A stretch of 64,000 nucleotides of DNA from Leptobrachium leishanense (Eukaryota > Chordata > Amphibia > Anura > Megophryidae). This document shows, one piece after another, positions 25,005-38,066 of the stretch; positions within the stretch are counted from its first letter, which is position 1; each line of letters opens with the position of its first letter. The stretch spans positions 385,206,049 through 385,270,048 of the forward strand of contig CM019064.1 in the NCBI GenBank assembly GCA_009667805.1. The letters are read 5' to 3'. The notes below the pieces were generated by a model that worked only from the letters and a program-made list of their open reading frames with translations, had not been told where the DNA came from and did not search any database. Both the position numbers and the translations under genes were made by a program.

Positions 25005-26075
25005 AAAAGCCTCAACTGTACACATGTACACAGACAACACCATAATCTATACCAGCAAACCAAATCTCCCGCAGCTGGAGGCCGTGCTGCAAGAACAATT
25101 CACAGAGGTAGAAAAGTGGATCAAACACAACAAACTTTTTTTAAATACTGACAAAACTGTAACGATGCTCTTTGGAACAGCGCCTAAACTACACAAATTG
25201 CAAAATCCCCACTTATGTGTTGGGACAAAATCAAATGGCACGCTGACCACAGTCACTTCTCTCAAATATCTAGGTATGTGGTTGGACCCTAATCTATCCT
25301 TTGGCCCCCACATCGAAAAACTGTCATCTAAGCTTTACCCCAAACTAGGTGCCCTGTACAGAAACAAATCCTGCCTGAGCCCCGCGGTAAGAAAGCAGAT
25401 TGTACAACAAATGCTTATGCCGGCTATTGATTACGGAGATGTAGTGTACGCAGCCGCCCCGCAAACACACCTTCAGAAACTTACTACATTGTATAACTCA
25501 TTCTGCCGCTTTGCATTACAATGTAACTACATGACCCACCGTTGTGACATGTTAAAAGAGCTAAACTGGCCATCGCTGGAGTCTAGACGCACCCTTCACC
25601 TTTCCAGCCTGGTGTTTAAGAGCATTTCTGGGAAGCTGCCACCCTACCTGAATAGACTGCTTCCCCCAGCAGTTCCCTCATCCTATAACCTCTGATCCAG
25701 GACCAGCACCTTACTTGCAATACCACAATACAAAAAGACAGTGGCTCGGTCCTCATTTTCCTACAGAGCACCGCAGTTATGGAATAACCTCCCAGACACC
25801 ATAAAATCTTCCCCCAGTCTTAAGTCACTCAAGAACTCCCTATTAACATACCTCAATACAGAATGCACCTGTAAACATGTAACATAATGACTATTTCCTA
25901 CATATTTATTTTCTGTTAATCTGTATATTGGTGGTTTTAATATCTTGCATTTATTACTTTGTATTTCTGTAACAACTGTAACACTTCAATGTTCTTGAAC
26001 CCAGGACATACTTGAAAACGAGAGAAATCTCATTGTATCCTTCCTGGTAAAATCCTTTATAAATAAATAAATAAT
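25005..26075 (+). mobile_element. L2/CR1-like LINE, longest copy, 5'-truncated
   Basis: Non-LTR retrotransposon. It holds the last third of ORF2 (from the reverse-transcriptase active-site region) and the complete 3' UTR ending in an AAATAAATAA tail at about 26075. All other copies of the family in the window hold only pieces of its last ~500 bp. It was probably inserted by target-primed reverse transcription, with 5' truncation near 25005. Confidence 0.88.
25024..25887 (+). pseudogene. LINE ORF2 C-terminal part (reverse transcriptase), stop-interrupted
   Basis: Residues 2-5 read YTDNT, a mutated form of the Y-x-D-D catalytic motif of non-LTR reverse transcriptases, and are followed by HNKLFLNTDKTVTMLFGTAP and SLKYLGMWLDPNLSFGPHIE, the usual thumb region of CR1/L2/Rex-like enzymes. 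The frame is open to TGA at 25693. Beyond this single stop the same frame continues (IPQYKKTVARSSFSYRAPQL) to a natural TAA ending at 25887. The stop may be a CpG-to-TpG change. The altered active site and missing N-terminus mean it is inactive. Confidence 0.85.
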
Positions 26076-26173
26076 ATATATGTATTTTGGAAAGGTAATA
26101 TTCCATTCCTTTCTAACTCAAGAAAAAAGAAGAATTGTTTATGTGCAATGTAGAATGAGACCCCTACCACTTT

Positions 26174-26844
26174 AAGAGCCCTATTCCCTAGTGAACGTTA
26201 ACTGTAGCATTCAGGTGAGTAAGTGTTAACACCAGGATAAGTGACTTTAACACATGCCCCCATATTACATCCCTAACGCTAAACCTGTGTGAAATCAGTT
26301 TGCGCAACACTGATTGCGCTAGCTTGTGTGAGCTTACTGTACTTTGCACATCCTATATTTAACATGGGGAGCACAATCATTAATTAACGTCAGGATAAGT
26401 AAAGTTGTACAAAGTCATAGCACTAATTACTGCACTGAAGCGCAAACCTAAAATTTAGCACCTCCTAAAAGCTGGTGCGGATTCCACTTTTGCAGAATCA
26501 GTTAACACCAGCTAAACCGCCCCCCCCCCATAAATCTGATACTCAAATCTCATCCCACGAAGAGAACGACAGGCTGATCTGTCGCTTCTGATCACCGGGA
26601 GCAGAGTGAGACTGTGGACAAATAGTCCCTAGTTTCCCTCCGCAAATCACTCTACGGCCCTGTACGATCCCGCGAGAGCAAGATTGCGCAGGTCTCCTGG
26701 CCCAGCAGTGCAAGTGCAACCCTCCCAGCCAAGCAGTGCTACCATGAGCATTATGGAGGGTTGCGCTGCATATGGTGCTAAAATGCAGGCAAACGTTTTC
26801 CCGGTTAGCATCCCCATTTTAGTGCTGGGCATGGAATAGAGCCC
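26174..26844 (+). mobile_element. GAGCCCTATTCC terminal-inverted-repeat element
   Basis: Left end GAGCCCTATTCCCTAGTG and right end GGAATAGAGCCCT are inverted, giving 671 bp without coding capacity. Related copies lie at 14766-15365 and, split by two other elements, at 52030-53652. Confidence 0.7.
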
Positions 26845-27282
26845 TGTCTTGTTGTGGGGATGCGTCCGACACAACAACTGCTTTCATTCCTGCGTGCAAA
26901 TGGTCCTTTGAGATCTTATCTATACTGCTATAACGCCCACATATTCACAAGGCACATTGTTGGAAAGAGTTACAGTTTTAGTTACAGTTACAAGTATTAT
27001 ACAGCGTCAACAGATTCCGTAGCGCTTTACAACGAGGGAGCACGAACCGATGACATAATAATAAAACATAAGGAACAGACGGCCCTGCCCATTGGATAAT
27101 TGTCCTGCTAATGCAGCACTTTATATAAGTGCTCAGCCAGACACCCCGTGAGCTTACACTCTAAAAGGGACTAAGCAAAAAGTCAAAATAGGAGGGAGGC
27201 AAAATAAATAAACTGGCAAAAATAGAATGAAAGATAAAAAACAGTAATATTAGTAACAATATGGCGAAAACAAATTCTGTCT
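26845..27282. other. Spacer with a common dispersed repeat
   Basis: Contains 'gcgtcaacagattccgtagcg', a phrase that I associate with a common dispersed vertebrate repeat, and a poly-A/T-rich leader to the tandem array that begins at 27283. No gene. Confidence 0.4.
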
Positions 27283-28291
27283 TGATTCAAAGGGAGAGAT
27301 TGCGGTGAATGTGGCTTGCTCATGGATTCAGGGGGAAGATGGAAGTGAAGTGTGGCTTTCAGGTTGGATTCGAAGGGAGAGATTGCGGTGAGTTTGGCTT
27401 GCTCATGGATTCAGGGGGAAGATGGAAGTGAAGTGTGGCTTTCAGGCTGGATTCGAAGGGAGAGATTGCGGTGAGTTTGGCTTGCTCATGGATTCAGGGG
27501 GAAGATGGAAGTGAAGTGTGGCTTTCAGGCTGGATTCGAAGGGAGAGATTGCGGTGAGTTTGGCTTGCTGTTGGATTCAGGGGGAAGATGGAAGTGAAGT
27601 GTGGCTTTCAGGCTGGATTCGAAGGGAGAGATTGCGGTGAGTTTGGCTTGCTGTTGGATTAAGGGGGAAGATGGAAGTGAAGTGTGGCTTTTTGGCTGGA
27701 TTCAGAGGGAGAAATTGCGATGAGTTTGGCTTGCTGTTGGATTCAGGGGAGGATGGAAGTGAAGTGTGGCTTTCTGGCTGGATTCAGAGGGAGAAATTGC
27801 GGTGAGTTTGGCTTGCTGTTGGATTAAGGGGGAAGATGGAAGTGAAGTGTGGCTTTTTGGCTGGATTCAGAGGGAGAAATTGCGGTGAGTTTGGCTTGCT
27901 GTTGGATTCAGGGGAGGATGGAAGTGAAGTGTGGCTTTCTGGCTGGATTCAGAGGGAGAAATTGCGGTGAGTTTGGCTTGCTGTTGGATTCAGGGGGAAG
28001 ATGGAAGTGAAGTGTGGCTTTCTGGCTGGATTCAGAGGGAGAAATTGCGGTGAGTTTGGCTTGCTGTTGGATTAAGGGGGAAGATGGAAGTGAAGTGTGG
28101 CTTTTTGGCTGGATTCAGAGGGAGAAATTGCGGTGAGTTTGGCTTGCTGTTGGATTCAGGGGAGGATGGAAGTGAAGTGTGGCTTTCTGGCTGGATTCAG
28201 AGGGAGAAATTGCGGTGAGTTTGGCTTGCTGTTGGATTCAGGGGGAGGATGGAAGTGAAGTGTGGCTTTCTGGCTGGGTTCAGAGGGAGAG
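27283..28291. repeat. 83-bp tandem array
   Basis: About 12 units. The start GGATTCGAAGGGAGAGATTG recurs every ~83 bp (for example 27366 and 27449). The unit also holds GGCTTGCTCATGGATTCAGG and GGAAGTGAAGTGTGGCTTTC. Two unit types appear in order: a CTCATGG/TTCAGGCTG type at the left and a CTGTTGG/TTCTGGCTG type at the right. Within the right part a two- to three-unit pattern (CAGGGGAGG versus AAGGGGGAAG) repeats. No coding sense. Confidence 0.93.
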
Positions 28292-28633
28292 AGCATTGTC
28301 TGATCCGTCATGTAATGATAGTTTTGGGATGTATCATGTTAAAAGTTAAGTTTATTAGGAGTAAAATTCTATATAAACCTTAATAAAAGTGTTTTTTATA
28401 ACCTGTCAAATTACACAGCCTGTTGTGTTGTGCACACAATTTGTGAGCTAAAATTAGAAGTAGCTCCTCATTTCACATGGCTTGCGGTGTCATTTAAAAA
28501 ATATATATTTTATTTATTGCATTTTTATTTCACAGGCTGAAAAAGCTTTTCAAAGGCAGGCATGTCTTTCAAAAAATTGCAGGAAAATGTATTTTTGTGT
28601 TTAGGCTGAACAAGGTGCACATAAGAGCATCTA

Positions 28634-30253
<1,620 letters not shown>

Positions 30254-30770
30254 TAGCTCCATAGGAAGGCACCTAGACCTAATACGTTTTTTTAAAATCT
30301 ATTATCTTTTATCTTTTTTTGAAGAAAACACGCTGAAAAATATACTGATAAGTAAATAAATGTGTGTATTAAAATCCCCATGCCTTATAATTGCCCTTTT
30401 TGATTAGAGATATATAGTAGAAAATAATGCAGACGCTATTTCAAAATCCTCTTTGTTTTTGGAATTGTGAGTATGTTTTAAAAAGACTGGCAATTCCACA
30501 TTTAGCATTTTAAAAACACTCTTCTTATGAAACAGATTGATCCACACTACAACAGAAAAAAATGCTCAACCAATTTTGGTTCCTATAGTTTATTTTCCAT
30601 AGAAAAATTTAGTGATTTGTCCTCAATTTCTGATTTCAGTATCTATTAGGATATTTAACCACAAGGGTTTGGGTAATAAAGTGTTATAAATTAAATTTAT
30701 GTTCTGTAAATTATTGAAAGCAAACTTTCTTAAAATAATCTATTCTGATCTAAGATAACATAGTCATAAA
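30254..30770. other. Unassigned AT-rich interval, no gene seen
   Basis: Low-complexity intergenic DNA with poly-T runs. No open frame or repeat boundary that I can define. Confidence 0.45.
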
Positions 30771-31578
30771 AGGGGTTATTCAGAGACAGCAGAACTGGCC
30801 CCGAAATTGCACCTTACAGTGAATTTCCCCGTACGGTGCAATTTCGTGGCCATTCGGCTATTCAAAAGTTTGCAATTCGCCAAATATAGGCGAATTGCCA
30901 GGGAAATAATGTGATCTTTGGCAGCAGTGAAATCCCCATAGAGAAGTAATGTTTAATCTATTCAGAGAGCACTGAAATTGCAGTGAAATGCCTGATGTTC
31001 GGTGGTTTCAATCGGCAGGTTTAATCAGGTAAATCCCATAGGTTTCAATGTTAAAAATATTTGCGTATTTATTGGATATCTGTTAAACTGTTTATTCTTT
31101 TAATCTGCAGCAAAAGGTCTTTGTTTTTTTTATGATTTTTTAGGCATTTTTCTGGATTTTTTTAAATAGCGTTTTTGTTTTTCTGTAAAAGACCTTTTTA
31201 TTAGTATTCATAGGACCTTATATATTAATTCCAGGCATTTTCATGCAGTGTTTTTTTGCAAACTGCTTTTCAAAGTCGCTATGTTTTGTTTTTTTTTGTT
31301 TACCCCTTTATCAGTTTATCGGCTTTTTCCGGCGGCGGCTGTTTGGTGTTCTTTTTGGCAGATAATCTGCGTTTTTCGGATGCATTCGGAGTATTTTTTT
31401 GTGGCAGCTTATCAGATCGGATCTAATGTTTTTCGGCCGTTTTTCCGTTCGATTCGGCAAATTTTTCTCTGCACTTCGGGACCCTGCGATGAATGCTGAA
31501 TTCATCGCAGGGTCTGGGAATTTGATTCACCGAAGTGCAGGGAACGAAAGAGCACCGAAGCTCTTTGAATAAACCCTG
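30771..31578. mobile_element. CAGGGTTATTC-family element, copy 1
   Basis: Left end GGGGTTATTCAGAGACAGC and right end CTCTTTGAATAAACCCTG. The interior has the family order: an inverted pair GCAATTCGCCAAATA / GGCGAATTGCC near 30872-30900, 'gaaatccccatagagaag', 'caatgttaaaaatat', T-rich middle, and 'gaccctgcgatgaatgctgaattcatcgcagggtc' near 31480, which is a perfect hairpin. Non-coding, 808 bp. Confidence 0.75.
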
Positions 31579-32506
31579 ACTTGGAACAATATCTTTTGAA
31601 TCTGCAGAGTTTGTTCGAAAAAAAAAAATCTAAAATGTAAGTGTAAGGTTCTGCAATAAAACATGTCTTCAAATAGCATTTCAAAGTGATGAGCAAAAAT
31701 AGTCAACACAAGCACATGAAGGGCTCAGCACAGTAGGGGTTAAGAAACCAACTCAGCATGAAAATATTTACATTCGAATGTAGAATTTTTAATGGTATGT
31801 GGTAAGGCAAGCCCAGGAGTTTTGAGAATATACAGATTTTTATTGTATTCCGCATAAAACGTCTGTAACAGTTGGGTATATTGTCCGATTTAAGCAGAAC
31901 AGTTTGCTATGCCAAACAACAACAAAAAAACACAAATAAATATGCCTACTCCTTTCTCAATAGGCTGTCTAACAGCAATTCCCTCACTACGTGCTGGATT
32001 ACTGGGGCAACTGTCCTGTCCCCACCCAGCAGAAACAACCAAACAAGTATTTTCAAGCTTCGTACATACGAGTCAGCACAAATTTTCTGCAGCGCCAACC
32101 TTCTCCTTGCACATGCAGTCTGTTTCTGACTTACCCGGTTCTCTCAGAACTCCTAAAAGGGATCTTAAAGAGCTGCAGATGTATCTACTGCCAGGGAAGA
32201 GGCTTAACCCCTCACTGTCCTGGGAAGATCGCCTCATTCAGCCTCCTGCTGACATATACAGAGTCCCACACTCTGTCACAGGTATTACAATGAAAATATA
32301 ATATTGCTATAACCTTACGATACTATTATGATGGGTGAAAGTAGTTCAGGTGCCATAATGATTTAATTAGGAATAAGAGGGTCACGTTAAAAAGGACGAT
32401 CTCGATTTTCGTCAACCTGACTCCTTCATCACACACGGAGCTCCATTCTTCTGCAGGAGAAACAAGGACCTATGCATCGTGCATACTTTTATCTTTTAAC
32501 CAGTTT
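31579..32506. other. Unassigned interval, no gene seen
   Basis: Contains short ORFs up to 130 codons (31909-32301 +) without recognisable domain, codon bias or splice context. I treat them as chance. No RNA gene seen. Confidence 0.4.
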
Positions 32507-32522
32507 TGGACCAAGGGTCTTT

Positions 32523-32746
32523 TTTTTTAATTTTATTTTTAAATTTTATTATTCAAGTAAAGTCAAGTATACAAAAAAGAAAACTTTGGCAATGCATTAT
32601 CCAGATACATGTAAGTGAGCGTGGGTTGTTGACATATGACTAAGCATTTTGGCAAGGTAACATTAAGACAACTCAATAAGGAAATCATCCACCACGGTGG
32701 GGAGCCTCAGAAAGACCCGAATCACCTGTATATTGTGCCGTTCAGA
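32523..32746 (-). mobile_element. Short poly-A retroinsertion with 16-bp TSD
   Basis: TGGACCAAGGGTCTTT occurs at 32507-32522 and again at 32747-32762. Between them are 224 bp that start with T-rich DNA on the + strand, meaning a poly-A tail on the minus strand, with an AATAAA-type signal near 32555. This fits a 5'-truncated L1-type retroinsertion or a retrocopy. I could not identify the source. Confidence 0.75.
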
Positions 32747-32762
32747 TGGACCAAGGGTCTTT

Positions 32763-33373
32763 AAAGTCAATGCATTTATGACGGAACAGATCCATCATTG
32801 GTCTTTAAGGGGGTAAAAAAAAGTTGCAAATCATGTACAGTTAATATAAAAAGTAATTACCATTTTCCTTAACGCAGCTTTGGTCCTCAGTGCATTTGTC
32901 CTTTCTGTGCCTTACGGTGTCTTTCGAGCTCATCTCTGTGGATGTCATTCTGTGTCAGTGATCTGATGAAGCCCAGGTAGATAATTTCATATGTCTGAAA
33001 TGTCCAATGTCCTGTAAAGATTGCTCAACTTGCTTCACTCCTCCCCAATCTCTCGCACTATTACTATTGGAGCGACTTGTTCTGATTGCCAAGCTGAGTC
33101 GACCCTTCACCTATAGGTCCTTAATATTATCTGAGAAGGATTAGCCTCTTCTCACCCCTTGCATGTGTTTGGAAGCAGATCAAGTATTTATTTTTCACTT
33201 TTTTAAAGAAAGAAACCTACTCGACCTTTGGAATTATTGCGAACCTTGGCCCAATAATCCAAATGATCTGATAGCAAGGGGAGATATACAAATATCAGCA
33301 AAACAAGGCTGTCAGTCCTTAGTCTATATCTTATCTGTTCATTAAATGTCAATAACCTGTCGAAAATCATTGT
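32763..33373. other. Unassigned interval, no gene seen
   Basis: No repeat terminus, no open frame above 60 codons and no RNA motif recognised. Confidence 0.4.
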
Positions 33374-33377
33374 TTAA

Positions 33378-33831
33378 GGCTAAGGTCAGACTAACGCAGT
33401 ATTAACGTGCGTTTAGCCGCACTAAATCACGGCCGCGCCAGCAGCAAATTACGTCCAATGCCGGGCAGCATACGAAGAACGTCCGCACAAAAGTGCGGCC
33501 GCGCAACAGTGCGACCGCGCAACGCAAATGGCAAACGAATGCATTTTTTCGAGAACGTCAAACCACTAGTACTGACGTACAGAGTGCGCTGCGTCCGCTA
33601 GCGGCATGTGTGTGTGATTAGGAGACATCAGACACTGCTAATGTCCGGCCAACATCACGTCCAGACGCAAAAAGTGTTATATTGATAACCGTACAAAATC
33701 ACGAATGAAAATGCGCATCGTATGACCGCTATCGCGTATTCCGTGAAAAAATGCGTCCATTCGTTCGAACGCACTTTTTCACGGACAGCGCGTGTGCATT
33801 AGTGCAAAAATGCGTTAGTCTGACCCTAGCC
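33378..33831. mobile_element. TTAA-site MITE, GGCTAGGG family, copy 2
   Basis: Left GGCTAAGGTCAGACTAACGC after TTAA (33374-33377), right GCGTTAGTCTGACCCTAGCC before TTAG (33832-33835). The interior matches copy 1 in reverse complement (GAAAAAATGCGTCCATTCG). Non-coding. Confidence 0.85.
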
Positions 33832-34463
33832 TTAGTGTCAGTATGTAGTTAGGTCCATATATATTTGGACACAGGCACAGTTTTCCTACTTTTGGCTCTG
33901 TATGCCACCAGAATAAAATTAAAACAAAACAATCCAAATAAATTTAGAGTGCAGACTTTCAGCTTTAATTCAAGGAGTTGAACATAAATATCAAGTACAA
34001 ATTTTAGGAACTGCAACCATTTTTATTCACAGCCCCCCACCCCCCATTTTCAGGGGCTCAAATGGAATGGGACAAATGTATATAATCATAAATGTAATGT
34101 TACTTTTTAATATGTTGCTGAGAATCCTTTACTGTCAATGACTGCCTGAAGTCTGGAAACCATGGACATTACCAAAGACTTTGTTTCCTCCTTTCTGATG
34201 CTTTGCCAGGCTCTAACTGCAGCGGTCTTCAGTTGTTCTTTGTTTGTGGGTCTTTCTGCCTGTAGTTTTGCCTTCAGCAAGTGAAATGATGCTCAATTGG
34301 GTTGAGATCAGGTGATTGACTCGGCCATTGCAGAATATTCCACTTCTTTTCCTTCAAAAACTCCTGGGTTGCTTTTGCAGTGTGTTTTGGATCATTGTCC
34401 ATCTGAACTGTGAAGCGCCGTCCAATCAACTTTGCTGCATTTGACTGAATCTGGGCTGATAGT

Positions 34464-34597
34464 CGGGCCAGATTACAAAGTTGTTCGCTAATTTAGCCAG
34501 AGTTGTTGTAAACTTAGCAACTCCATAGACTACAATGGCACTGGTAAGTTTACAACAGCTCAGGTTAAGTTAGCATCAACTTTGTAATATTTCCCTG
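34464..34597. mobile_element. MITE with ATTACAAAG ends
   Basis: GATTACAAAGTTGTTCGCTA at the left is mirrored by TAGCATCAACTTTGTAAT at the right. The middle GTTGTAAACTTAGC and GTAAGTTTACAACAGC are also inverted. Same family as 23692-23868. Confidence 0.75.
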
Positions 34598-34606
34598 TAT
34601 CTCTAA

Positions 34607-34827
34607 ACACTGGTGCCGGCTGGGTGGAGTAGAGGTAACATCACTGCTCTGCGTGGAGAGAGCCTGTGGAGTCATGGGTTCGATCCCGACGAGCACCTCT
34701 CCAGTAAGTGTCCTTGGGCAAGACACCTAACGGTACATACTTGCCACCAGGACATACTTGAAAACGAGAGAAATCTCAATGTATCCTTCCTGGTAAAATC
34801 CTTTCTCAAAAAAATAAATAAAAAAAT
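34607..34827 (+). mobile_element. tRNA-headed SINE with a LINE-derived tail (V-SINE-like)
   Basis: The head carries a polymerase III box B, GGTTCGATCCC at 34677-34687, and an A-box-like GTGGAGTAGAGGTAACA at 34624-34640. A central GTGTCCTTGGGCAAGACACC block follows. The last part (34749-34810) is GACATACTTGAAAACGAGAG and ATGTATCCTTCCTGGTAAAA, the 3' end of the L2/CR1-like LINE found throughout this window, and the element ends in AAATAAATAAA. Head, core and LINE-shared tail are the classic SINE layout, and the central block recalls V-SINEs. It sits in the Tc1 relic. Confidence 0.8.
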
Positions 34828-35452
34828 TAATCCAGCTGCTTCTGTCACATCATCAATAAACACCAATGATCCAGTGCCACTGGAAGTGATGCAAGCCCAT
34901 GCCATCATACTGCCTCCACCATGTTTTACAGATGAGGTTGTGTGCTTTGGATCATGAGCTGTTCCAGGCCTTCTCCACACTTATTTCTTCCCGTCCTTCT
35001 GGTAGAGATTAATCTTAGTTTCATCTGTCCAAGGAATGCTTTTCCAGAACTGGTCTGGCTTTTTTAGATGTTTTTTGGCAAAGTCGAATCTGGCTTTTCT
35101 ATTCTTCAGGCTTATTGAATGTATCTGTCCTTGTGAAGTCTTCCCTTGATTGTACACTTTGACAATGATACGCCCACCTCCTGGACAGTGTCCTGCACTT
35201 GTCTGGATGTTGTGAATGGGTTTTTCTTTACCATGGTGCGGATCCTGCGATCATCCACTACTGGTGTCTTCTGTGGACGTCCAGGCCTTTCATGTTGCTG
35301 AGCTCACCAGTGCATTCTTCTTTCATCAGAATGTACCAAATGTTGATTTGGTCGGTCGTAATGTTGCTGCTATCTTTATAATGGATTTGTTTTGTTTTTG
35401 AAGCCTTACAATGACCTGGTTCACTTGCATGGACAGCTCCTTCAAACACATG

Positions 35453-35632
35453 CAGGGTTATTCAGAGAGCGTGAAAAGCAGGAGAATGACTGGAGAATGA
35501 AAAATTCTAGGTCAAAATAGCCGATTTGGAAAGTGAGATGAAAGGGAGAATTTTTCTGGTTTGGCTATTTTGACCTAGAATTTTTCATTCTCCAGTCATT
35601 CTCCTGCTTTTCACGCTCTCTGAATAACCCTG
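35453..35632. mobile_element. 180-bp near-perfect palindromic MITE, TSD ATG
   Basis: CAGGGTTATTCAGAGAGCGT at the left and ACGCTCTCTGAATAACCCTG at the right, with arms of about 65 bp that pair almost completely (GAATGACTGGAGAATGAAAA with TTTTCATTCTCCAGTCATTC). ATG on both sides (35450-35452 and 35633-35635). It has the same terminal dozen bases as the ~860-bp CAGGGTTATTC elements. Relatives at 52251 and 53878. Confidence 0.9.
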
Positions 35633-36146
35633 ATGATGTAGGTTCACAGCAATAGAACCAACTACAGACCTTTTACCTGCTTGATTGGTGAAGAAATAAC
35701 GAAGGAGTAGCCCACACCTGGCCATGAATCCGCTTTTGATTCAATTGTCCAATTACTTTTGGTCCCTTCAAAAAGTGGAGATGGCTTCTCTTAAGAGCTG
35801 TAATTCCTAAACCCTTCGTCCAATCTGGATGTACATACCCTGAAATTAAACCTGAGAGTGTGCACTTTCAGCCCATATCCATTATATAACTATAAACTTG
35901 AATATGTTTTGGTAAATACCTGAAAAAAATAAAATTGTGCCTGTGTTCAAATAACTGTATGTATGGATATACAGGATGCATACTGCAGGGATGTGTTGAT
36001 GTAATATATCTACCACATTTCTCCAAGGTTGACTTATGACACTTGGAAGCCTCAACTACAAAAGCACCAGAATTAATAAGCTATTAAGTTTACAACACAC
36101 ACACTGAAATCATAAAATGTGCAACCTTCGCCCTTTGGGAGTTATA

Positions 36147-37771
36147 CAGTCATGGCCAAAATTGTTGGCACCCCAAAATTTTTTCCAGAAAATCAAGTAT
36201 TTCTCACAGAAAAGTATTGCAGTAACACATGTTTTGCTATACACATGTTTATTCCCTTTGTGTGTATTGGAACAAAACAAAAAAGGGGAGGAAAAAAAGC
36301 AAATTGGACATAATGTCACACAAAACTCCAAAAATGGGCTGGACAAAATTCTTGGCACCCTTTCAAAATTGTGGATAAATAAGATAGTTTCAAGCATGTG
36401 ATGCTCCTGTAAACTCACCTGGGGCAAGTAACAGGTGTGGGCAATATAAAAATCACACCTGAAAGCAGATAAAAAGGAGAGAAGTTCACTTAGTCTTTGC
36501 ATTGTGTGTCTGTGTGTGCCACACTAAGCATGGACAACAGAAAGAGGAGAAGAGAACTGTCTGAGGACTTGAGAACCAAAATTGTGGAAAAATATCAACA
36601 ATCTCAAGATTACAAGTCCATCTCGAGAGACCTAGATTTGCCTTTGTCCTCAGTGCGCAACATTATCAAGAGGTTTGAAACCCATGGCACTGTAGCTAAT
36701 CTCTCTGCGCGTGGATGGAAGAGAAAAATTGATGAAAGGTTGCAACGCAGGATTGTCCGGATGGTGGATAAGCAGCCCCAAACAAGTTCCAAAGAAATTC
36801 AAGCTGTCCTGCAGGCTCAGTGAGCATCAGTGTCAGCGCGAACTATCCATCGACATTTAAATGAAATTAAACGGTATGGCAGGAGACCCAGGAGGACCCC
36901 GCTGCTGACACAGAGACATAAAAAAGCAAGACTACAGTTTGCCAAAATGTACTTGAGTAAGCCAAAATCCTTCTGGGAAAACGTCTTGTGGACAGATGAG
37001 ACCAAGATAGAGCTTTTTGGTAAAGCACATCATTCTACTGTTTACCGAAAACGGAATGAGGCCAACAAAGAAAAGAACACAGTACCTACAGTGAAATATG
37101 GTGGAGGTTCAATGATGTTGCTGCCTCTGGCACTGGGTGCCTTGAATGTGTGCAAGGCATCATGAAATCTGAGGATTACCAAAGGATTTTGGGTCGCACT
37201 GTAGAGCCCAGTGTCAGGAAGCTGGGTTTGCGTCCGAGATCTTGGGTCTTCCAGCAGGACAATGACCCCAAACATACGTCAAAAAGCACCCAGAAATGGA
37301 AGGCAACAAAGCGCTGGAGAGTTCTGAAGTGGCCAGCAATGAGTCCAGATCTAAATCCCATTGAACACCTGTGGAGAGATCTTAAAATTGCTGTTGGGAA
37401 AAGGCGCCCTCCCAATAAGAGAGACCTGGAGCAGTTTGCAACGGAAGAGTGGTCCAAAATTCCAGGTGAGAGGTATAAGAAGCTTATTGATGGTTATAGG
37501 AAGCGACTGACTTCAGTTATTTTTTCCAAAGGGTGTGCAAACAAATATTTAGTTATGGGTGCCAAGAATTTTGTCCAGCCCATTTTTGGAGTTTTGTGTG
37601 ACATTATGTCCAATTTGCTTTTTTTCCCTCCCTTTTTTTGTTTTGTTCCAATACACAAAAAGGGAATAAACATGTGTATAGCAAAACATGTGTTACTGCA
37701 ATACTTTTCTGTGAAAAATACTTGATTTTCTGGAAAAATGTTTGGGGTGCCAACAATTTCGGCCACGACTG
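36147..37771 (+). mobile_element. Tc1/mariner element, CAGTCATGGCCAAAAT family
   Basis: Left end CAGTCATGGCCAAAATTGTT, right end complement AACAATTTCGGCCACGACTG, flanked by TA (36145-36146 and 37772-37773). Length 1,625 bp. Long, near-perfect inverted ends of more than 100 bp, including the AAGTATTTCTCACAGAAAAG and TTTGCTATACACATG blocks. Transposase on the + strand, disrupted. Confidence 0.95.
36530..37557 (+). pseudogene. Tc1 transposase, one stop and a deletion
   Basis: The start ATG at 36530 (MDNRKRRRELSEDLRTKIVE) opens an N-terminal DNA-binding region. A TGA at 36821 interrupts the frame, which continues in phase through RTPLLTQRHKKARLQFAKMY and the first catalytic block WTDETKIELFG. 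Bases are lost near 37115, in the GGGSMM region just after it, and the frame shifts. The rest (37150 on) holds [12 protein letters not shown] and the third block [11 protein letters not shown], ending near 37557. All three catalytic residues remain readable. It is non-functional as it stands. Confidence 0.92.
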
Positions 37772-37773
37772 TA

Positions 37774-38065
37774 CCACCTTCACAATTCCCATCATCACCA
37801 GTCCAAGGAAGCATGCTTCAAGTGTAGATGCAATGCAGTTTAACGGATATTCCTAAAGTAACAGAATCAATAAGTGCACAAACCAGGGTATCCAGAAAAA
37901 CGCCTCTAACGCGATGATCTTGAAATATCAATCTAACCCCTTGTTTGGAAACCATAGATCAGGGGATGAGATGCTAGTCACTTTAAACTTGGGGAACCTG
38001 GCCTTAGCATTACTTACTGTCTATTTTACCCCAGCAACGGGTTCTGCCTCATTTCTGGGGAATAA
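37774..38065. other. Part of an older repeat, also seen at 41600-41710
   Basis: 'ctattttaccccagcaacgg' and 'ctgcctcatttctggggaata' match 41645-41690. The element at 38067 splits this sequence; its continuation ('ctataaccc ... ttgtaccc') is at 38815. Confidence 0.55.
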
Positions 38066-38066
38066 A

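Larger units (their letters stand above)
33848..35957 (-). mobile_element. Tc1 relic, TTAGGTCCATATATATTTGG family, invaded three times
   Basis: Left end GTTAGGTCCATATATATTTG and an eroded right end TGTGTTCAAATAACTG, both next to TA. The minus strand holds scattered transposase fragments, for example HGGGSMMAWACITSSGTGSL (34915-34860) and the reverse of an AAGCACTGG-type first catalytic block near 35030. Its own sequence is interrupted by a MITE (34464-34597), a SINE (34607-34827) and a second MITE (35453-35632). It is the oldest Tc1 copy in the window. Confidence 0.85.

Noticed and set aside
31909..32301. 130-codon ORF without repeat content
   Set aside because: No domain, no homology I recognise, no splice or promoter context; of a length expected by chance in 64 kb.
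34612..34690. A functional tRNA gene
   Set aside because: Box B is good, but box A is poor, the acceptor stem does not close and a SINE core plus LINE tail follow directly.
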